Assembly (NCBI GenBank): GCA_964487505.1 | Contig: CAZARD010000006.1 | Coordinates: 12,892 to 76,891 of the forward strand | Length of the DNA: 64,000 bases | Origin: JAFDVJ01 sp964487505 | GTDB taxonomy: Bacteria > Acidobacteriota > Blastocatellia > Pyrinomonadales > Pyrinomonadaceae | Direction: 5' to 3' | Shown: positions 63,143 through 64,000 of the stretch, piece after piece | Position numbering within the stretch: position 1 is the first letter of the stretch | Layout: every line of letters starts with the position of its first letter | Notes under the pieces: generated by a model | The model's input: only the letters and a program-made list of their open reading frames with translations | What the model was told of the DNA's origin: nothing | Database searches by the model: none | Made by a program: the position numbers and the translations under genes

Positions 63143-63167
63143 GCCGCGTAAACGCGGGACTCCGAAC
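63143..63167 (-). repeat. Right REP sequence of the transposase
   Basis: On the minus strand it reads GAGTCCCGCGTTTACGCGGC, a diverged match to the left REP with compensated stem bases. It lies 12 nt after the transposase stop and touches the guaA stop codon. Confidence 0.75.
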
Positions 63168-64000
63168 TACTCCCATTCGATCGTGCTCGGGGGTTTCGAA
63201 GAGATATCGTAGACGACGCGGTTGATGCCGCGGATCTCGGACGTTATTCGCGACGAGACCTTCTGCAAAAAATCGTGCGGTAGCCGCGCCCAGTCGGCCG
63301 TCATTCCGTCGGTTGACGTCACGGCCCGCAGTGCGATCGTGCGTTCGTACGTCCGAAAATCGCCCATCACGCCGACCGACTGGATCGGCAGAAGCACCGC
63401 GAACGCCTGCCAAACGTCGCTGTAAATCCCGAAATTGTGCAGTTCCTCGATAAAGATCTTGTCAGCCTTCTGAAGGAGTTCCACCTTTTCCGGGGTGATC
63501 GCGCCAAGGATTCGGACCCCAAGCCCGGGACCCGGAAACGGATGACGTTCGAGGATCTCTTCGGGGATTCCGAGATCGCGGCCGATCGCGCGGACCTCGT
63601 CCTTGAAAAGCTCGCGGAGCGGTTCGATCAGCTTGAGCTTCATCTTCTCGGGCAGTCCGCCGACGTTGTGATGCGATTTGATCGTCACCGAAGCGCCGCG
63701 GAGCGATACCGATTCGATAACGTCCGGATAGAGCGTTCCCTGCACGAGCCAGGCGGCCCCGCCGACCTTGTGGGCTTCGGCATCGAAAACGTCGATGAAC
63801 TTCGCGCCGATCGCTTTGCGCTTGAGTTCCGGATCGATGACGTCCTTCAGAACACCATAGAAATCGTCGGATGCGTCGACGCCGATGACATTCAGATGCA
63901 GATTGTCCTTGTAAAGCTTCAGCGTCGTCTCGAACTCGTCGGCGCGGAGCAACCCGTTGTTCACGAAAATGCAGGTTTGGCGCGATCCGATCGCTTCGTG
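63167..64000 (-). CDS. guaA: GMP synthase (glutamine-hydrolysing), C-terminal part
   Basis: The last 278 residues of GuaA, continuing past the right edge. It makes GMP from XMP, ATP and glutamine. Visible parts belong to the end of the ATP-pyrophosphatase domain (IFVNNGLLRADEFE) and the dimerisation domain (GGLPEKMKLKLIEPLRELFKDEVR quoted in part; RHPFPGPGLGVRILG; ITSEIRGINRVVYDISSKPP). The ending TIEWE is canonical. Confidence 0.96.
   Translation of the reverse strand, partial: HEAIGSRQTCIFVNNGLLRADEFETTLKLYKDNLHLNVIGVDASDDFYGVLKDVIDPELKRKAIGAKFIDVFDAEAHKVGGAAWLVQGTLYPDVIESVSLRGASVTIKSHHNVGGLPEKMKLKLIEPLRELFKDEVRAIGRDLGIPEEILERHPFPGPGLGVRILGAITPEKVELLQKADKIFIEELHNFGIYSDVWQAFAVLLPIQSVGVMGDFRTYERTIALRAVTSTDGMTADWARLPHDFLQKVSSRITSEIRGINRVVYDISSKPPSTIEWE

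Overview
The window reads as one scaffold of a GC-rich Gram-negative bacterium, most likely an Acidobacteriota of the Blastocatellia type. That placement is an inference from an LpxI-type lipid A enzyme, many secreted metallopeptidases, intergenic heptanucleotide arrays and overall gene style; there is no rRNA to confirm it. Five 100-N runs (18308, 20231, 44689, 52516, 59878) mark scaffold joins. At least one, 18308, is an unmerged overlap, because the same 55 nt flank both sides.

1-16.4 kb is an integrated plasmid-like element, visibly less GC-rich than the rest. It carries a serine recombinase, a long minus-strand heavy-metal efflux operon (DUF6660-like, CzcC, CzcB, CzcA, a P-II-like protein, small membrane proteins, CzcD, DUF3703, two secreted Cys-containing proteins), a replication-relaxation protein, a replication initiator and a CHC2-type primase-like protein. 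Between the initiator and the primase lies a textbook iteron origin: nine copies of accRcaagtgcacc at about 22 bp pitch, beside five TTAGA repeats at 10-11 bp pitch. The element ends at a 3' tRNA fragment (16386-16430) followed by a chromosomal terminator. None of the host's heptamer or REP repeats was seen inside it.

16.5-30 kb is chromosomal: an M14 carboxypeptidase, RecN, asparaginase, a neutral zinc metallopeptidase, an alpha/beta hydrolase, HU, an M50 protease, DUF302, an LEA-like helical protein, YacG and an MFS transporter.

28.8-34.6 kb holds the most unusual locus: MFS transporter, MarR regulator, a molybdopterin enzyme resembling pyrogallol-phloroglucinol transhydroxylase but with an SCP2-like domain fused to its N-terminus, and a matching iron-sulfur subunit that has lost several cluster cysteines.

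34.7-50.1 kb, mostly minus strand, is a surface-polysaccharide cluster: peptide deformylase, GT-C glycosyltransferases, a methyltransferase, a UbiA-type phosphoribosyltransferase, deacetylases and a set matching WbpB, WbpE, WbpD and WbpI of UDP-diacetamido-mannuronate synthesis. A low-GC AAA ATPase gene interrupts it and abuts the 5' end of a flavoprotein gene.

50.7-64 kb carries ferredoxin, GlpX, DUF2085, a subtilase, RsmI, an M28 peptidase, LpxI (broken by a gap), a DEAD-box helicase, a REP-associated tyrosine transposase flanked by its REP sequences, and the C-terminal part of GuaA running off the right edge.
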